From NCBI GenBank assembly GCA_012931725.1, contig CM022945.1, positions 153,984,766 through 154,048,765 on the forward strand: 64,000 nt of DNA, given 5' to 3'. This document shows positions 21,672-32,670 of this stretch, piece by piece. Every line of letters starts with the position of its first letter. Within the stretch, counting starts at the first letter, position 1. Source of the stretch: Litsea cubeba. Taxonomy: Eukaryota > Streptophyta > Magnoliopsida > Laurales > Lauraceae. The translations under genes were made by a program, and so were the position numbers. A model generated the notes under the pieces. It saw nothing but the letters and a program-made list of their open reading frames with translations. It made no database searches and had not been told where the DNA came from.

Positions 21672-24600
21672 ATGGGGTTCAAGTAAGTTCCCTTTTTTCA
21701 AGAAAACTCCATTGTAGGAAAAAATAAAAAGTTATTTCTCTCTTTTTTTGTTTCTTTCTTTTTCTTTTTCTTTTTTTTCTTTTTCTTTTCTCCACGTTTT
21801 TTCCCCCCTTTTTTTTTTTACACGTGTTTTTCTTTTTGCTTTCTTTTTTTTTTTGTCATTTTTTTTTTGTTTCTTTTGTGGGCCGTACGGACAGATCCGT
21901 ACGGATCTGTCGTACGGCCACGTGGCCTGTAGGCCATCCCCCTTTTGTTTTTTTTCTTTTCCCTTTTTTTTTTTTGTTTTCTTTCGCCCCTTTTTTTTGA
22001 GAAAGTTTCTTTTTTTTTTCTTTCTCCTTCTTCTTTTTTTTGAGAAAGTTTTCTTTTGCTCATCATGATAATGCATTTTTTTTACCAAGATGTTTCATGC
22101 ATGTATATTTTTGTAAATTGAATTGTTAGCATGATGTATGATAGCATACCTGAAAGTTTTCGCACAATTTGGGAATTTGGAGCTGCAGCGATGTTGAGCC
22201 CTTCCTGATTTTGCGGAGACTTTGAGGTTTCGAAAGTTTGGAGTTTCGGAGCTCGCAGCGATGTTGAGCCCATCTTCAAGCTTTCTATTTCTTTCGGGAT
22301 AGTTCCTTTTCTTCGGAATTGCCCCGTCATCATGTCAAAATTTCGCCAGATTTTTTTTAGCGAGATTCTGTCATTTTGATGTTTGATCTTTTTCTTTTCC
22401 ATCCTTTGCAGGTGGTTCCTCCAGAACGAACAAGGGTAAAGAGCCTGCTAAGCGCTCCTCGTCGATTGCTAGATCTTCTAATCCGGCCGTTCAGCAGGCC
22501 TTTGAGAAGGTCCAGTATGTTGAGAGAAATCTGGAAGAGTGCGACTCCCTCAACAGAGATGAGATGAGGCAGCGACTGATCACTCTCAAGGGAGAGGAAT
22601 TTATAAGATCATGGTAAGCAGTCGTCCATGGGTGATGGAAGATCAGAGTGTTTTACCCAAGCCTACCTTCTTCTTTGGTGATGCCAGTCCCTGATGACAT
22701 GACATACCAGAGAGGTGATTTTTCAGTTTTCTTTCATAGCAGATGGCTGAGAAGAAGACTGTTGCTACCCAGGTACCGACGTATTGAGCGCACCGTCTCG
22801 ATCATGAGCCTTGCCCCACGTGCTCTAAGAGGGAGATCCTCCAAGCTAGGGTGAGAAGGGACAAATGTAATCAAGACCGGGTGTTTGTTGGCGGTTCTCC
22901 TAGGATAATATACGGAGAGGTCGCCTATTTGACATCGACCTGTTGATGCATCCAGCAGCTACCATGGTTCTGATTATCGATCGGTTGATTTGAGACCTGG
23001 TGGGCCTTGTATTTTTAGGCTGGTGACGGCAGCAATTGGATCAAAGCCTTTTCGACTCCGTTGGCGTTCAATGCTGACTCCGAGTGTAAGTCGTGGACGT
23101 GATCGCGTCCTGCTGATTGGTGCGCCGTTTTGACGGAAGCTGGGATTTTTGATGCGGTCCGTGCCTTTAGGAGACCGTGATCTTTTCCGACGAGGCTTCA
23201 TGGCTATGCTGGAATCATTCCTCCCACAAACCAATACCTTCGTTGTGACGAATGGTGAGATTGGTTTCTCTTTGAAGGAGCTGAGCGCCATTACTGGATT
23301 GCCCATCCTCGGCAAACTCTATGAGGAGTTTATGCCGATTGACAGCGTCCTTGAGGGGCAGTCTGAGGAGTTCAGGCTTCTGTATTTTCAGCTCGTCGCC
23401 TTCTATGATTTTTTGAAGGAGAAAGACGGTTTGAAAGTTAGATCCAGCAGTTGGAAGAGTTCTAGCTCTTCATTCCCCAACTTTTTTGATAGCAGGGAGT
23501 CTTCTGATAGCGTGACCCAAGAAGCCGGAGCTCAGGATCCAAGTTCAAAGAAGATCTTGGCCATGCAAGAAGAGTTAGAGATTTCTGTGCCAGTACGACG
23601 CCATATGTGCTGACATTGCACTGCGGAGAGATCTCGTTTACCTCACTTATTGGCTTGGTGAGGCTCTTTTTGCTGGAGGAGATGGAACGCACATCAGGCC
23701 GCATTGTATTTTTTCCGGCTTGTCAGATGGCGTTTGGAGAGCAGCTTGCTTTGGTGCCAGCTCTTTACTCCTACCTGTGTACTCGAACTGCAGGCTGCTG
23801 CTTTTTTTGGTTCGGCTTGGGCTTCCCATGAATAGGGTATTTTCAGCCCATATCTTTTATTCATGGTACGTGTACCACTGTCCTGGCTTCCACCGGCTGG
23901 GATGCACAGGATGATGATCCTCTAATGATTCGACTGGCTAAGGGCAAAGCCGTGTCTGAATCACTTTTGTTTGCCCGCATGAGGATCCGACGGTTCAGGG
24001 ACGTCGAGATGGGGCAGTCTTCAGTGAAGCTTTCTCCGGAGTTGCGGAAGAAGGCTTTTGATTTTGGTGCCTCCCGAGACTCTACCAGGGCGGGGTCGAG
24101 AAGGCATTATTCCTTGACGAATGCAGAGAGAGAGTGGCTTTTCAGCATACGTGTCGGCACGATGGTGTACGTAGACATCTTTTCGTCGACATCCAGCCGT
24201 ATGTACCTCTCGCTTTGCTTTGCAGCTAGGCTTTTCTCAAGGCGTTGTTGGAGCGCCTTCAAGCATGGTGAAGCGCTTTGGAGGTTTACAGGACGGGAGA
24301 AATGCATGGGCTTTCTATAGTGCTGAAGATACTACAGCCATGATTTCTTATCCTGTGTTGCTAGACTTCCCGGACTGCCGGCTTTGCGAAGTGGTTCGCG
24401 GAGAGCTTTTCGGCATATCGGGGGCTTTCCAAGAAGGAGCTTGATGTGAAGCTGGCATCTGGAAAGGGCCTTGGAAAGTCGGATGGCGTCCGGTGAGAGG
24501 AAGTTTGGGCCTTCCTTTCTGGAGAGAAGCACAAGATAGGCTTTCTCGGTGACCAGGGCATGTCATTGGTTCTGAAGCTGTTCGAGAAATACCTGATGAG

Positions 24601-26331
24601 GCTTTAGAGCAGCTAGAACAGGAGGAAGCCGAACTTGGTGCTTGGATGCAAGCGGCACAGAGGCAAGCTTCCGTGGAGTCTACTGGCAAGAGTAGACCAT
24701 CCAGTGAGGAGTCAAGTGGGAAACCTGACTCTGACAGCAGAGGCAGGTTCCTCCAAGAAGCGAGACCCGCATGAGTAAGAGGAGGAGGAGTCATCATCGC
24801 AGCAAGGGGCAGCATGAGGACTCGTCCTGACTTGGAAGTTCCTCTTCTATCAATGAGGATGTGCCAGTGGATGCTTGACGAGCCTCCAGAGAAGAGAAGC
24901 CGGAAGAAAAGAGACCGTCGGTGAAGGTATGATTCTTCCTTTTCTCTTTCCATTTGTTTTCATGGGATTTTCCATGTTCTGAGTGCTTCTTGTTTTCTGC
25001 TTTCTTTTTTTTTTTAAATCAGAGGAAGACTTGGTGATTCCTGAGGTTTCTAGTCGATGAGGTGGGGTGACTGATCCTGTCGGGGCACCTGACGAGAACC
25101 GAGGGACTCTGAGGTGAATCCAGAATCTCCAATTGGTACGACTTCTTTTGCTTTCCTTTTTTTTTGTCTGTGACTTTGTTTGCCTAACACATTTCTTGGC
25201 CAGCTGACTTGCCACAGGATTCCGATGACTTTGAACCATCGATGGACGCAAATGTTGATGATGCTTCCGATGAGTTCATGGAGGAAGAAAGTTTTTCCGC
25301 CAGTCGTCGAAGAAGGTATTTGTAGTTATAACCCTGATAATGATTTTCAAACAGGATCATATTCATACCTTTTTGTGTTCTTTGGCAGGTTTTGAAGTGA
25401 CAGAGGAGGGTCCGTCGCTTCCTTCAGAACCAGAGCAAGGGATGCCAGAGGTTGATCCAGAGGGTAGAGACTCCTGGGACCAATTCTGACAATGTTGAGG
25501 AGATACCTCGTGCTGAGATTCCTTCCCGAGCAGGAGCCAGCTTCAACTGGAAAGAGTTCTTTTGTTACTCTTCCAACAGATGATGATATGAGCAGCCGAC
25601 CAACGGAGTTGGGCGAATCTTCAGCTGGGCCATCTCTTCTTTTTGCGAAGAAGGTGGTGGTGCAAGTTCTGAGCTCTTGGATTGAGACTCTGCTTTCTGG
25701 GCACTTAGATACCGGATTTGGGATGATCCAGCATATGCGTGAGATTCTCGGTGATGCTGAAGAGGCTAGTCTAGATGTCACAAGTGCCAGGGCGATCGTT
25801 GATAGGATCATTGAACTGGGTGACAGGTGATTTGAGACCATTGGTTTTCCTGATGACCAGTTCTTCAAGGAGATGTTCCTGGATCCTGCGAATAAGGCTC
25901 TGTCTAACCTGGATGAGGCTACAGAAAGCAGGAAGCAGGTAGTCCGAAAGAACTTAGAAGAGCTAAACATTATTGGGCTGACACATGACCTGAACATCCT
26001 TGATAGGGAGGTCGATGAGGCCAGGAGGCGTCTTGAGCATCTGCAGGCACAAGTGGCTGCCAAGTGGACTGCAATAACAGAGGCTCGTGAAAGGGAGACT
26101 GCTCTGATTTATCGGGTTGCAGACGCCAATCAAGTTCTTAAAAGGATGTCTGATGAGAACAAACAATGGCGAACTGCTCGAGATAAGCTTCCTCGTGCGA
26201 AAGAAGGGGTACAGCCCACTCCAGCATCTCATGGCAAATTCCTGAAGAAGCGTGCCTTGGAATCCTTGACGGCTGAGGCCAAAAGTTTGCTTAAGGAGCT
26301 GAACTCTTGGCTAGAGACCATTTTTAATTGA
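21672..26331 (+). pseudogene. Antisense plant-mobile-domain gene of Tat-4 (full span, broken)
   Basis: This gene runs opposite to gag-pol and spans all its parts. Exon 1 starts ATGGGGTTCAA (21672-21682), one base longer than the ATGGCTTCAA of Tat-2 and Tat-3, which shifts the frame. Intron 1 is 21683-22411 (729 bp, GTAAGT...TTTGCAG). Exon 2 carries a one-base deletion near 22600 and other breaks. The PMD-like region is about 22975-23360 (QTNTFVVTNGEIGFSL, LPILGKLYEEF). Later introns are seen at about 24927-25022, 25136-25203 and 25316-25388, matching Tat-3. The tail (25873-26331) is an open, charged, heptad-rich helix ending at TGA 26329-26331, probably a coiled coil. The gene overlaps the end of the element's sense transcript. 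No active product is expected from this copy. Confidence 0.75.
21881..21919. repeat. Near-perfect inverted repeat in intron 1 of the Tat-4 antisense gene
   Basis: Arms GGCCGTACGGACAGATCC and GGATCTGTCGTACGGCC pair with one bulged base around GTAC. It sits within a strongly pyrimidine-rich part of the intron (about 21720-22080). Tat-2 has a related repeat at the same place (4140-4176). Confidence 0.75.
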
Positions 26332-26369
26332 GCTCCTGATTTTGTAGCAGAAACTATCCTTCTCTCTCT

Positions 26370-27410
26370 TCTTTTTAGTACCACTTGTATTTTTTGGTAC
26401 TTTTTTTAGTGCTTGTGAACACTTTCATTTTTTTTGGTACCACATGTATTTTTTTTGGTACTCTTTTTTTGTAGTGCTTGTGAACACTTTCTTTTTTTTG
26501 GTACCACATGTATTCTTTTTGGTACTCTCTTTTTTTTTGTTATCCCTACGCTTACTTGAATCTTTTTGTGATAAAAGTAATTGCTAAATGGGATTTGATC
26601 AAAAGCTTGTCATTTTGTGAAAATCTTTTGTCAAATGATTGTTTTGGCATGGAAGCCAGATTTTTGCTTATGGCATGGAAGCCAATTTTGGCATGAGAGC
26701 CAGCTCTTTTTTTTTTGTGTGGCATTCATAGCCGATTTTTTTTTGTGGCATCTATAGCCAGTTTTGGTGGCATTGATAGCCGAATTTGTGGCATTGATAG
26801 CCGGGTTTTTTGAAAGCCAATTTTTTGTTTGTGGCATTGATAGCCGGTTTTGTTTTGGTGGCATCTATAGCCGGTTTGTTTTGTGGCATCTATAGCCGAG
26901 TTTGTGGCATTGATAGCCGGTTTTGGTTTTCAAAAATATAAGTATTGACTAAAGTCGCCTCCCTGCTGAATGTTCTTTGCAAGTATCGATGGAATGTTGC
27001 CTCCTTGCTCATTCGGTTGCGAGTATCGAGGGAATGTCGCATTCCTCACGGATTTGGGTGCAAGTATCGATGGAATGTCGCATCCTTGCTTTTCAAAAAT
27101 TTTGGTTTTGCGGGTACTGACTTGATGTCGTTTCCTATCATTTTTGAAATTTGTGGTTTTTTCCTCGAACCTTTGTGTTATGGATATCAACTGAAATGTT
27201 GCGTCTCCATGGTTGTTTTAGGGTTTTTCGAACCTTTGAAATTTGGGTTGTGGATATCAACTGAAATGTTGCATTTCCACAGTTTTGGATTTTGCAAATA
27301 TTGACGAAATGTCGCTTCCCTGCGATTTTGGAAGTGTCGAACATGGTTCATATGCTTCCGATTTGTGCGAGTATCGACTAAGCGTCGCTTCCTCGCGGTT
27401 TTTTTGAAAA
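26370..27410. repeat. Tandem repeats downstream of the Tat-4 antisense gene
   Basis: Three blocks are seen. The first, 26370-26530, has two to three units of about 74 bp with TTTGGTACCACATGTATT and AGTGCTTGTGAACACTTTC just after the stop codon. The second, 26640-26930, has units like TTTGTGGCATTGATAGCCGG. The third, 26950-27410, has units like GATATCAACTGAAATGTTGC and GAGTATCGA(T/G)GGAATGTCGC. The segment 27410-27754 holds no gene that I can see. Confidence 0.75.
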
Positions 27411-27754
27411 ACCATTTTTTTTTTGTTTAAAGACACGAGGGTCATAATCTTTGACCTAAAACCATTTTGGCGGTAAAAGGCAGGGTGGACTAGGGTAGAA
27501 ATCCTGAATCTGGATTTTGTTTCAAACCATGAGTTTTGGGTTCAAGGGTTGAAAATTTTGGTCAAGTTAGGGAAAGGTTCCTAAACTTGGTTTTTTTTTT
27601 TAACAATGAAATGATGGAAGTAAGCATTGTTTAAATTTCTAGAAATTTCAACATTTGACATGAAAATTCTAAAAAAAGGGTGGGTTTAGCGAGCGTGTAC
27701 CTGGAAACCGATTTTGGCCGTACAGGCATTGCTCTTATCCAGTTGGGTAAGTCT

Positions 27755-28930
27755 TCAAGGGTAGTACCGCTTTAAGAACTTGCCGTTGATGGGCAGCATA
27801 CATCTGTCACCTTCCATGTTTAGGAGTGCATATGCGCCGTTGGAGAAAACCTTGTCGATGACGTAGGGTCCCTCCCATTTTGGCTCAAATTTGCCTTTGG
27901 ACTTGTGAGCGAAGACCATTGGTCTTTTTACCGCAAGAACCAAGTCACCCTTTTTGTAGGCGCGTTGCCTGACCTTTTTATCGAAAGATCCTGCCATGCG
28001 TGCTTGGTAAAGTTCAATGCTTTGTTGAGCTTCGAACCGTCTCTCATCGAGATTGTCCAGCTCATGGAGTCGCAATTTGACATTGCTTTCTTGAGTCATG
28101 TCATTTTGCAAGGATACCCTCAAGGAAGGAATTTGTACTTCCAAGGGTACGACAGCTTCGCATCCATAGACCAAGGAGAATGGTGTGCTATGGGTTGGTC
28201 CTCGAACGGTGGTTCGATAGGCCCACAAAGCTTCAGACATTTTGTCGCTCCAGTCTCTTTTATGACTAGAGACCATTTTTTTGAGGATTTTGCAGAGTGT
28301 CTTGTTGAAAGCTTCTGCTAACCCGTTTGCTGCCGGATTGTATGGAGTCGAAGGACAGCTTTGGATTTTGTATTTGTCGCAGAACCTGTAGAATCGATGA
28401 TCCTGGAATTGTGGTCCGTTATCATGGACAAATCTTTTGGGTATGCCGAAACGACAAATGATGTTGGTGCGCAGGAACTGAAGGACTGATGAGGTCTTCA
28501 TTTCGTTGAACGCAAATGCTTCTGACCACTTGGAGAAATAATCCGTAGCGGCGAAGATGAAGCGATGACCTTTGCTCGAAGGGGGAGAAATAGGACCTGT
28601 GATGTCCATACCCCAGGCTTCGAAAGGCCATGAGATCACTGTAGGATGCAGCCATTCTGGAGGCATGTGAATGTAATCTCCATGAATTTGGCATTGTTGG
28701 CAGCGCTTAGCAAATTTCATTGCGTCAGCTACCATGGTAGGCCAGTAATATCTTAACCTTTTTATCTGATCATAGAGTTTGGGACCAGCCTGATGAGCTC
28801 CGCAAAGACCAGCATGAACTTCTTTGAGTGCTTCTTCAGCCTCTTGTTGTGACAAGCAGCGTAGAAGTACTACGTTGAAGGATTTCCTGTAAAGGATTTT
28901 TGATGGAATATCCAAATGAAAGCTTGGGGT
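27755..28930 (-). CDS. Tat-4 integrase domain (uninterrupted)
   Basis: This is an open frame of about 390 residues with no ATG at its start, as expected for a polyprotein segment. An HHCC zinc-binding part (H34, H41, C72, C75) is followed by the DDE core: D104 in WGMDITGP, D165 in VHDNGPQF and E201 in GLAEAFNKT, with the 35-residue spacing typical of retroviral-type integrases. A C-terminal region with KGDLVL and KFEPKWEGPYVI matches the plant gypsy integrase tail. It would insert element cDNA into nuclear DNA. It is separated from the upstream RNase H by a TGA at 28931-28933. It is the only pol domain here without internal breaks. Confidence 0.88.
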   Translation of the reverse strand, partial: TPSFHLDIPSKILYRKSFNVVLLRCLSQQEAEEALKEVHAGLCGAHQAGPKLYDQIKRLRYYWPTMVADAMKFAKRCQQCQIHGDYIHMPPEWLHPTVISWPFEAWGMDITGPISPPSSKGHRFIFAATDYFSKWSEAFAFNEMKTSSVLQFLRTNIICRFGIPKRFVHDNGPQFQDHRFYRFCDKYKIQSCPSTPYNPAANGLAEAFNKTLCKILKKMVSSHKRDWSDKMSEALWAYRTTVRGPTHSTPFSLVYGCEAVVPLEVQIPSLRVSLQNDMTQESNVKLRLHELDNLDERRFEAQQSIELYQARMAGSFDKKVRQRAYKKGDLVLAVKRPMVFAHKSKGKFEPKWEGPYVIDKVFSNGAYALLNMEGDRCMLPINGKFLKRYYP

Positions 28931-29548
28931 TCACCTTTGGATGCTTACCCATTCTTTTGGATCTTCAGGTAGGATTCCGAACATAATGTAATCAATGAAC
29001 GGATCCCTCCAGTCGCCGATTGAAGTTTGAAGGATTGAAATCCTACTTCCAACCACTTGGTGGCATTTAGTAACAGCTTGGTGTGTGTTAAGAGGAGGAA
29101 GGATTCTTCTTTCGCACACTGTGATTTGCATGTTTTCCCCTTCCTGAATTGCCATGGATGCGGCAAGTCCAGCTAGGGCATCTGCACGTATGTTTTCACC
29201 TCTACGAATGTGGGTGATGTGACAGATGTCAAACATTTGCAGAAGCGATTGTGCTTTGTTGTAGTAAGGCAGCAAATCTGGCTTCCTGACTTCAAATTTC
29301 TGATTCATCTGGTTGACGATCAGTTGAGAGTCTCCAAAGACTTCCAGCATGGTGATACCGGATTCGATGGCGAGTTCCAATCCTAAGATCAGAGCTTGAT
29401 ATTAGCTGCATTGTTTGTGCATGGTTCCAGTAGCGAGAAAGCGTGTGGAATCATTTATTTGTCGGGGCTAATAAAGAGGATGCCAACTCTCGAGATCAGC
29501 TGTCTTTTTCATTCGTCCTGGTTGCAACCGTCAAAGTACATGTCCCAG
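28931..29548 (-). pseudogene. Tat-4 second (archaeal-type) RNase H domain
   Basis: On the minus strand the domain starts near WDMYFDG and continues with LFISPDK, NNAAN, then VFGDSQLIVNQMN and IRRGENIRADALAGLAA. The FDG, GDSQL and ADALAG motifs are those of the additional RNase H found in Tat-lineage elements after the original RNase H. Two stop codons and one frameshift lie between about 29510 and 29390. The remainder (29380 to 28931) is open and ends EWVSIQR before TGA. It would remove the RNA strand during cDNA synthesis. Confidence 0.78.
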
Positions 29549-30200
29549 GAGGCACTTTGTGAGAAGTCTCCACATTGTAGACTGGTTCGTCTGGGAGATC
29601 ATCTCTGAGTGGAGAATCTTTAGGCAATGGATGCTCTGCGAGGAAGTCCGCTAGAGCTTGCCCTTTGATTGCCTTTTGTGGTACATACCTAATATCAAAT
29701 TGTGACAGAAGGATGGACCATTTTGCCAGTCGAGCGTTGAGAGAACCTGCCTTTGTGACAAGGACCTTCAAGAGGTTGACCCTCGAGACCAGGTATACTG
29801 TGTTGGAAAGCAAGTAGTGACGCAGCTTTTGTACGGCGAACATCACCGCAAGGCATTCTTTTTCGACTGGAGAGTAGCGATGCTCTGCACCTACTGGCAT
29901 GCGGCTGAGGTAATATAGAGCAGCTTCTTTTCTTTTATCATTTTCTTGTGCAAGCAGAGCTCTCAAAGAGTGATCAAGGGCTCTTGTGTACAAGATGAAT
30001 GGTTTTCCAGTGGTAGGAGCAGTTAACACTAGAGGTTTTCTCAGGTATGACTTGATGTCTTGGAAAGCAGCTTCACAGTCAGCATCCCAGACAAAGTTTA
30101 CACCCTTTTTCATAAACAAGGATAATGGACGGCATTTCCCCGAAAGATTGGAGATGAATCGTCTGATGTAGGCCAATCTCCCTTGAAGCCCTTTGAGTTC
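29496..30200 (-). pseudogene. Tat-4 first RNase H (degenerate connection domain)
   Basis: The frame continues from RT after a stop codon at 30201. It contains KKGVNFVWDADCEAAFQ, KPFILYTRALDHSLRALLAQ and HRYSPVEKECLAVMFAVQKL, typical of the gypsy RT-RNase H. The usual first catalytic block (D-A-S) reads TRALD, so the catalytic aspartate is replaced. This agrees with the known decay of the original RNase H in elements carrying a second one. The overlap with the next feature is the short run-on past the domain boundary. Confidence 0.78.
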
Positions 30201-30833
30201 TCACAAGGTTCTTGGAGAGGGCATTTCTAGAATGGCTTTGACTTTTATGGGGTCAAGCTCTATTCCAGTTTTGCGAACTAAGAATTCGAGGAACTTACCC
30301 GACGAGACGCCGAAGAAGCATTTCAAAGGATTCATTCGCAGTTTGTGTTTGCGAAGCCGGAGGAAGACTTCTCGAAGGTTTTCGGGATGATCTTCTTTTC
30401 TTTTGCTTTTGACGGCGAGGTCATCAACGTAACATTCAACTGTCTTGTGCTGCATATCTTGGAATATTTTCATCATAGCCCTCTGATATGTGGCACCAGC
30501 ATTTTTTAGACCAAATGGCATGACAGTGTAGCAATACACGCCAAATGGGGTCCGAAAAGATGTATGTTTTTCATCTTCAGGATGCATCTTTATCTGATTG
30601 TCGCCAGAGAAACCATCCATGAATGTCATTCGCTCGAATCCACAGGTATTATCGATCATTACCTCTGGTATGGGGAGCAGAAATTCATCTTTAGGGCATG
30701 CGCCGTTTAGGTCTCTATAGTCAATACAGACCCTGATCTGCCCGTTTTTCTTTGTCACGGGGACAATGTTGGCCAACCATTCAGGATGTTGTTCCTCACG
30801 GATGAAGCCGACACTTTTGAGTTTTTGAACTTC
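30201..30833 (-). pseudogene. Tat-4 reverse transcriptase domain
   Basis: The frame (opened by the TAA at 30834-30836) shows EWLANIVPVTKKNGQIRVCI, DYRDLNGACPKDEFLLPIP, FRTPFGVYCYTVMPFGLKN and ECYVDDLAVKS, with the YVDD catalytic core. It ends at a stop near 30201 in SPRTL. The stops on both sides are in frame with flanking homology, so the domain would not be made as part of a full polyprotein unless they are read through. Confidence 0.85.
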
Positions 30834-31871
30834 TTATTCAATTTTATCCATCACATCTGGACGGAATCTTCTTTGGCCTTGCTTGACAGGCTTGATGTCT
30901 TCTTGAAGATTGAGTTTGTGAACCGCTATTTTGGGGTCTAAGCCTGGCATTTCAGCGTAAGACCATGCAAAGCAATCAATGAACTCATGAAGAAAGGCGA
31001 TATACTCGGGTAACTCATCATCCTTTATATTCTTGCTTATGAATACAGGACATGGGTTATCTGGTGTTCCCAAGTCTATCTTTTGAACAGGATCTTCTGT
31101 TGGAAGGTTCGAAGGTGGTTCCTCCACAATATTTTCGGAGGCTTCCAGCTCAACGAAACCTTCTGGGGTTTCAAAGGCATTTCCAGACCAAGGTTTTGTT
31201 CCTTTCCACGGGTCTTCTTGATCGGTAATTTTCCCCAGGCTTGCTATGAGATGATCCCAATCGCCTGTTGAAACCCGGTTGAAGTAGGCTACTTCTTTTG
31301 GAGATGAGGGTTCTTCTGGTTCAGAAGTCCACACGTCTGTGCCATCGGACAACTCCTCTTCATTTTCGGAGAAATCGTGCCAATTGGATGAGCTTCCTGG
31401 ATCTTTGTCAGGTGACTCATCAAAGAGATATCCAGGGAGATCGATGTCTTCATGGACTTGAGATGTTAAGGCTTGGTCAGTATATTGACTTTTAAGCCTT
31501 TGTGTCAACTGTCTCAAGGGAGTGTCAGGATCATACCCTAACTCGTGTGAAGACTTTTCTACATAGCCATAGAGTCTCCAATCTTCCAGCTGGCTTTTGG
31601 TCAAGACGGGCCCCAATGGCGTGAGAATACCACGTCCTTCTCCCAAACCGACTGGGTTTTGAGCGTCATAGCCCATTTTCTTCATAATAGCTTGTGCCAC
31701 AGAACTGTATAAGGATAGTTGAGGCATACCTTTATTTTGGAAAGGTTCAAGCATGGAATTTGATGAAGAAGCATCCGATCTATGGAAGAGGATCAGCTTT
31801 TCCTTTGCTGAAGTTGCTGGAACAACAAAGGAAGCTGACGTAGGATCTTCTATGTCAGAAGTTGTCTCCAT
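30834..31871 (-). pseudogene. Tat-4 pol segment with G-patch and RT entry region
   Basis: The segment is 345 residues open from an ATG at 31871. Residues about 60-95 (AIMKKMGYDAQNPVGLGEGR) form a G-patch, a glycine-rich RNA-binding motif seen in this place in several plant gypsy pol proteins. An acidic linker rich in E, D, S and P follows, then GLDPKIAVHKLNLQ and KPVKQGQRRFRPDV, the usual entry to gypsy RT. It is preceded in frame by the protease segment with a TAA between them (31893-31895). Confidence 0.75.
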
Positions 31872-31892
31872 TGGAGTGAGAGCAGGCTGAAC

Positions 31893-32670
31893 TTACTGAG
31901 TGTCAGCTTGGCTTGACGATGCGTCGTCTTCTGGCTCTGAATCCGAGTCCGTGTCTTGCATGATAGACACGAAAGAGACAACAAATTTGCCCCGAGGTTT
32001 TTGCTTTGCCTTCTTCACTTTAGTTGTGACGACCAAAGGCTTTGAAGGTTTGAGGGAGATGATGAAGGGAGTTTGAATGCTCTCTTGGGATTTACCAGAT
32101 GATTTGTTTTCTTCCGGTGATTGGTGAGGAGCTTTACATTTATCCTTCTGGAGATTTTCGGCAAAGGATGCTGTGTGCTTATCCTCTTCTTCTTTTTCAC
32201 CTTCATACATCTGTGAGTCTGCGAAGTGGACTTCTTTACCTTTAAAGGGTTTTCTGTCCGCAAAGGCTCGATGTATCATGCCGTCGTCGCCAACAAACTT
32301 GATGCATTGATGTAGAGTTGAAGGGACAACACCATTCTTGTGGATCCAAGGACGTCCGAGAAGGATGTTGTAGCATGAAGGGGTTTTTATTGCATACACA
32401 GTGACCTCAGAGATAAGATCACCGATCTGCAACTTGAACCTGATTTTGCCAATAGGCCTTTGAGTACTCCCATCGTATCCAAAGATAGATACAAATGTGT
32501 GGCTCAGCTTGCTGGGTGGGATGCCCAACTCTTCGAGAGCCGATGTGGAGATGAGGTTGAGTGCAGAACCTGGGTCGATCTGAACTCTGTGCATAGGCAT
32601 TTCCTTGATATACCCTGTGAAGTACAGGGGTTGGTTATACCTGGTCTCGCCAGTAGGAGGTCATCCTTTG
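31893..32670 (-). pseudogene. Tat-4 aspartic protease domain
   Basis: The active-site block is VQIDPGSALNLIST, with the flap-distal motif YNILLGRPWIHKNG. This is the retropepsin pattern of plant Tat/Athila-type elements, with DPGS where most retropepsins have D(S/T)G(A/S). A frameshift near 32660 separates it from the preceding linker. A lysine-rich and acidic tail leads to the stop at 31893. It would process the polyprotein. Confidence 0.75.

Noticed and set aside
27905..28321. 138-codon frame on the + strand
   Set aside because: It is the complement of the integrase coding region and has no domain of its own.
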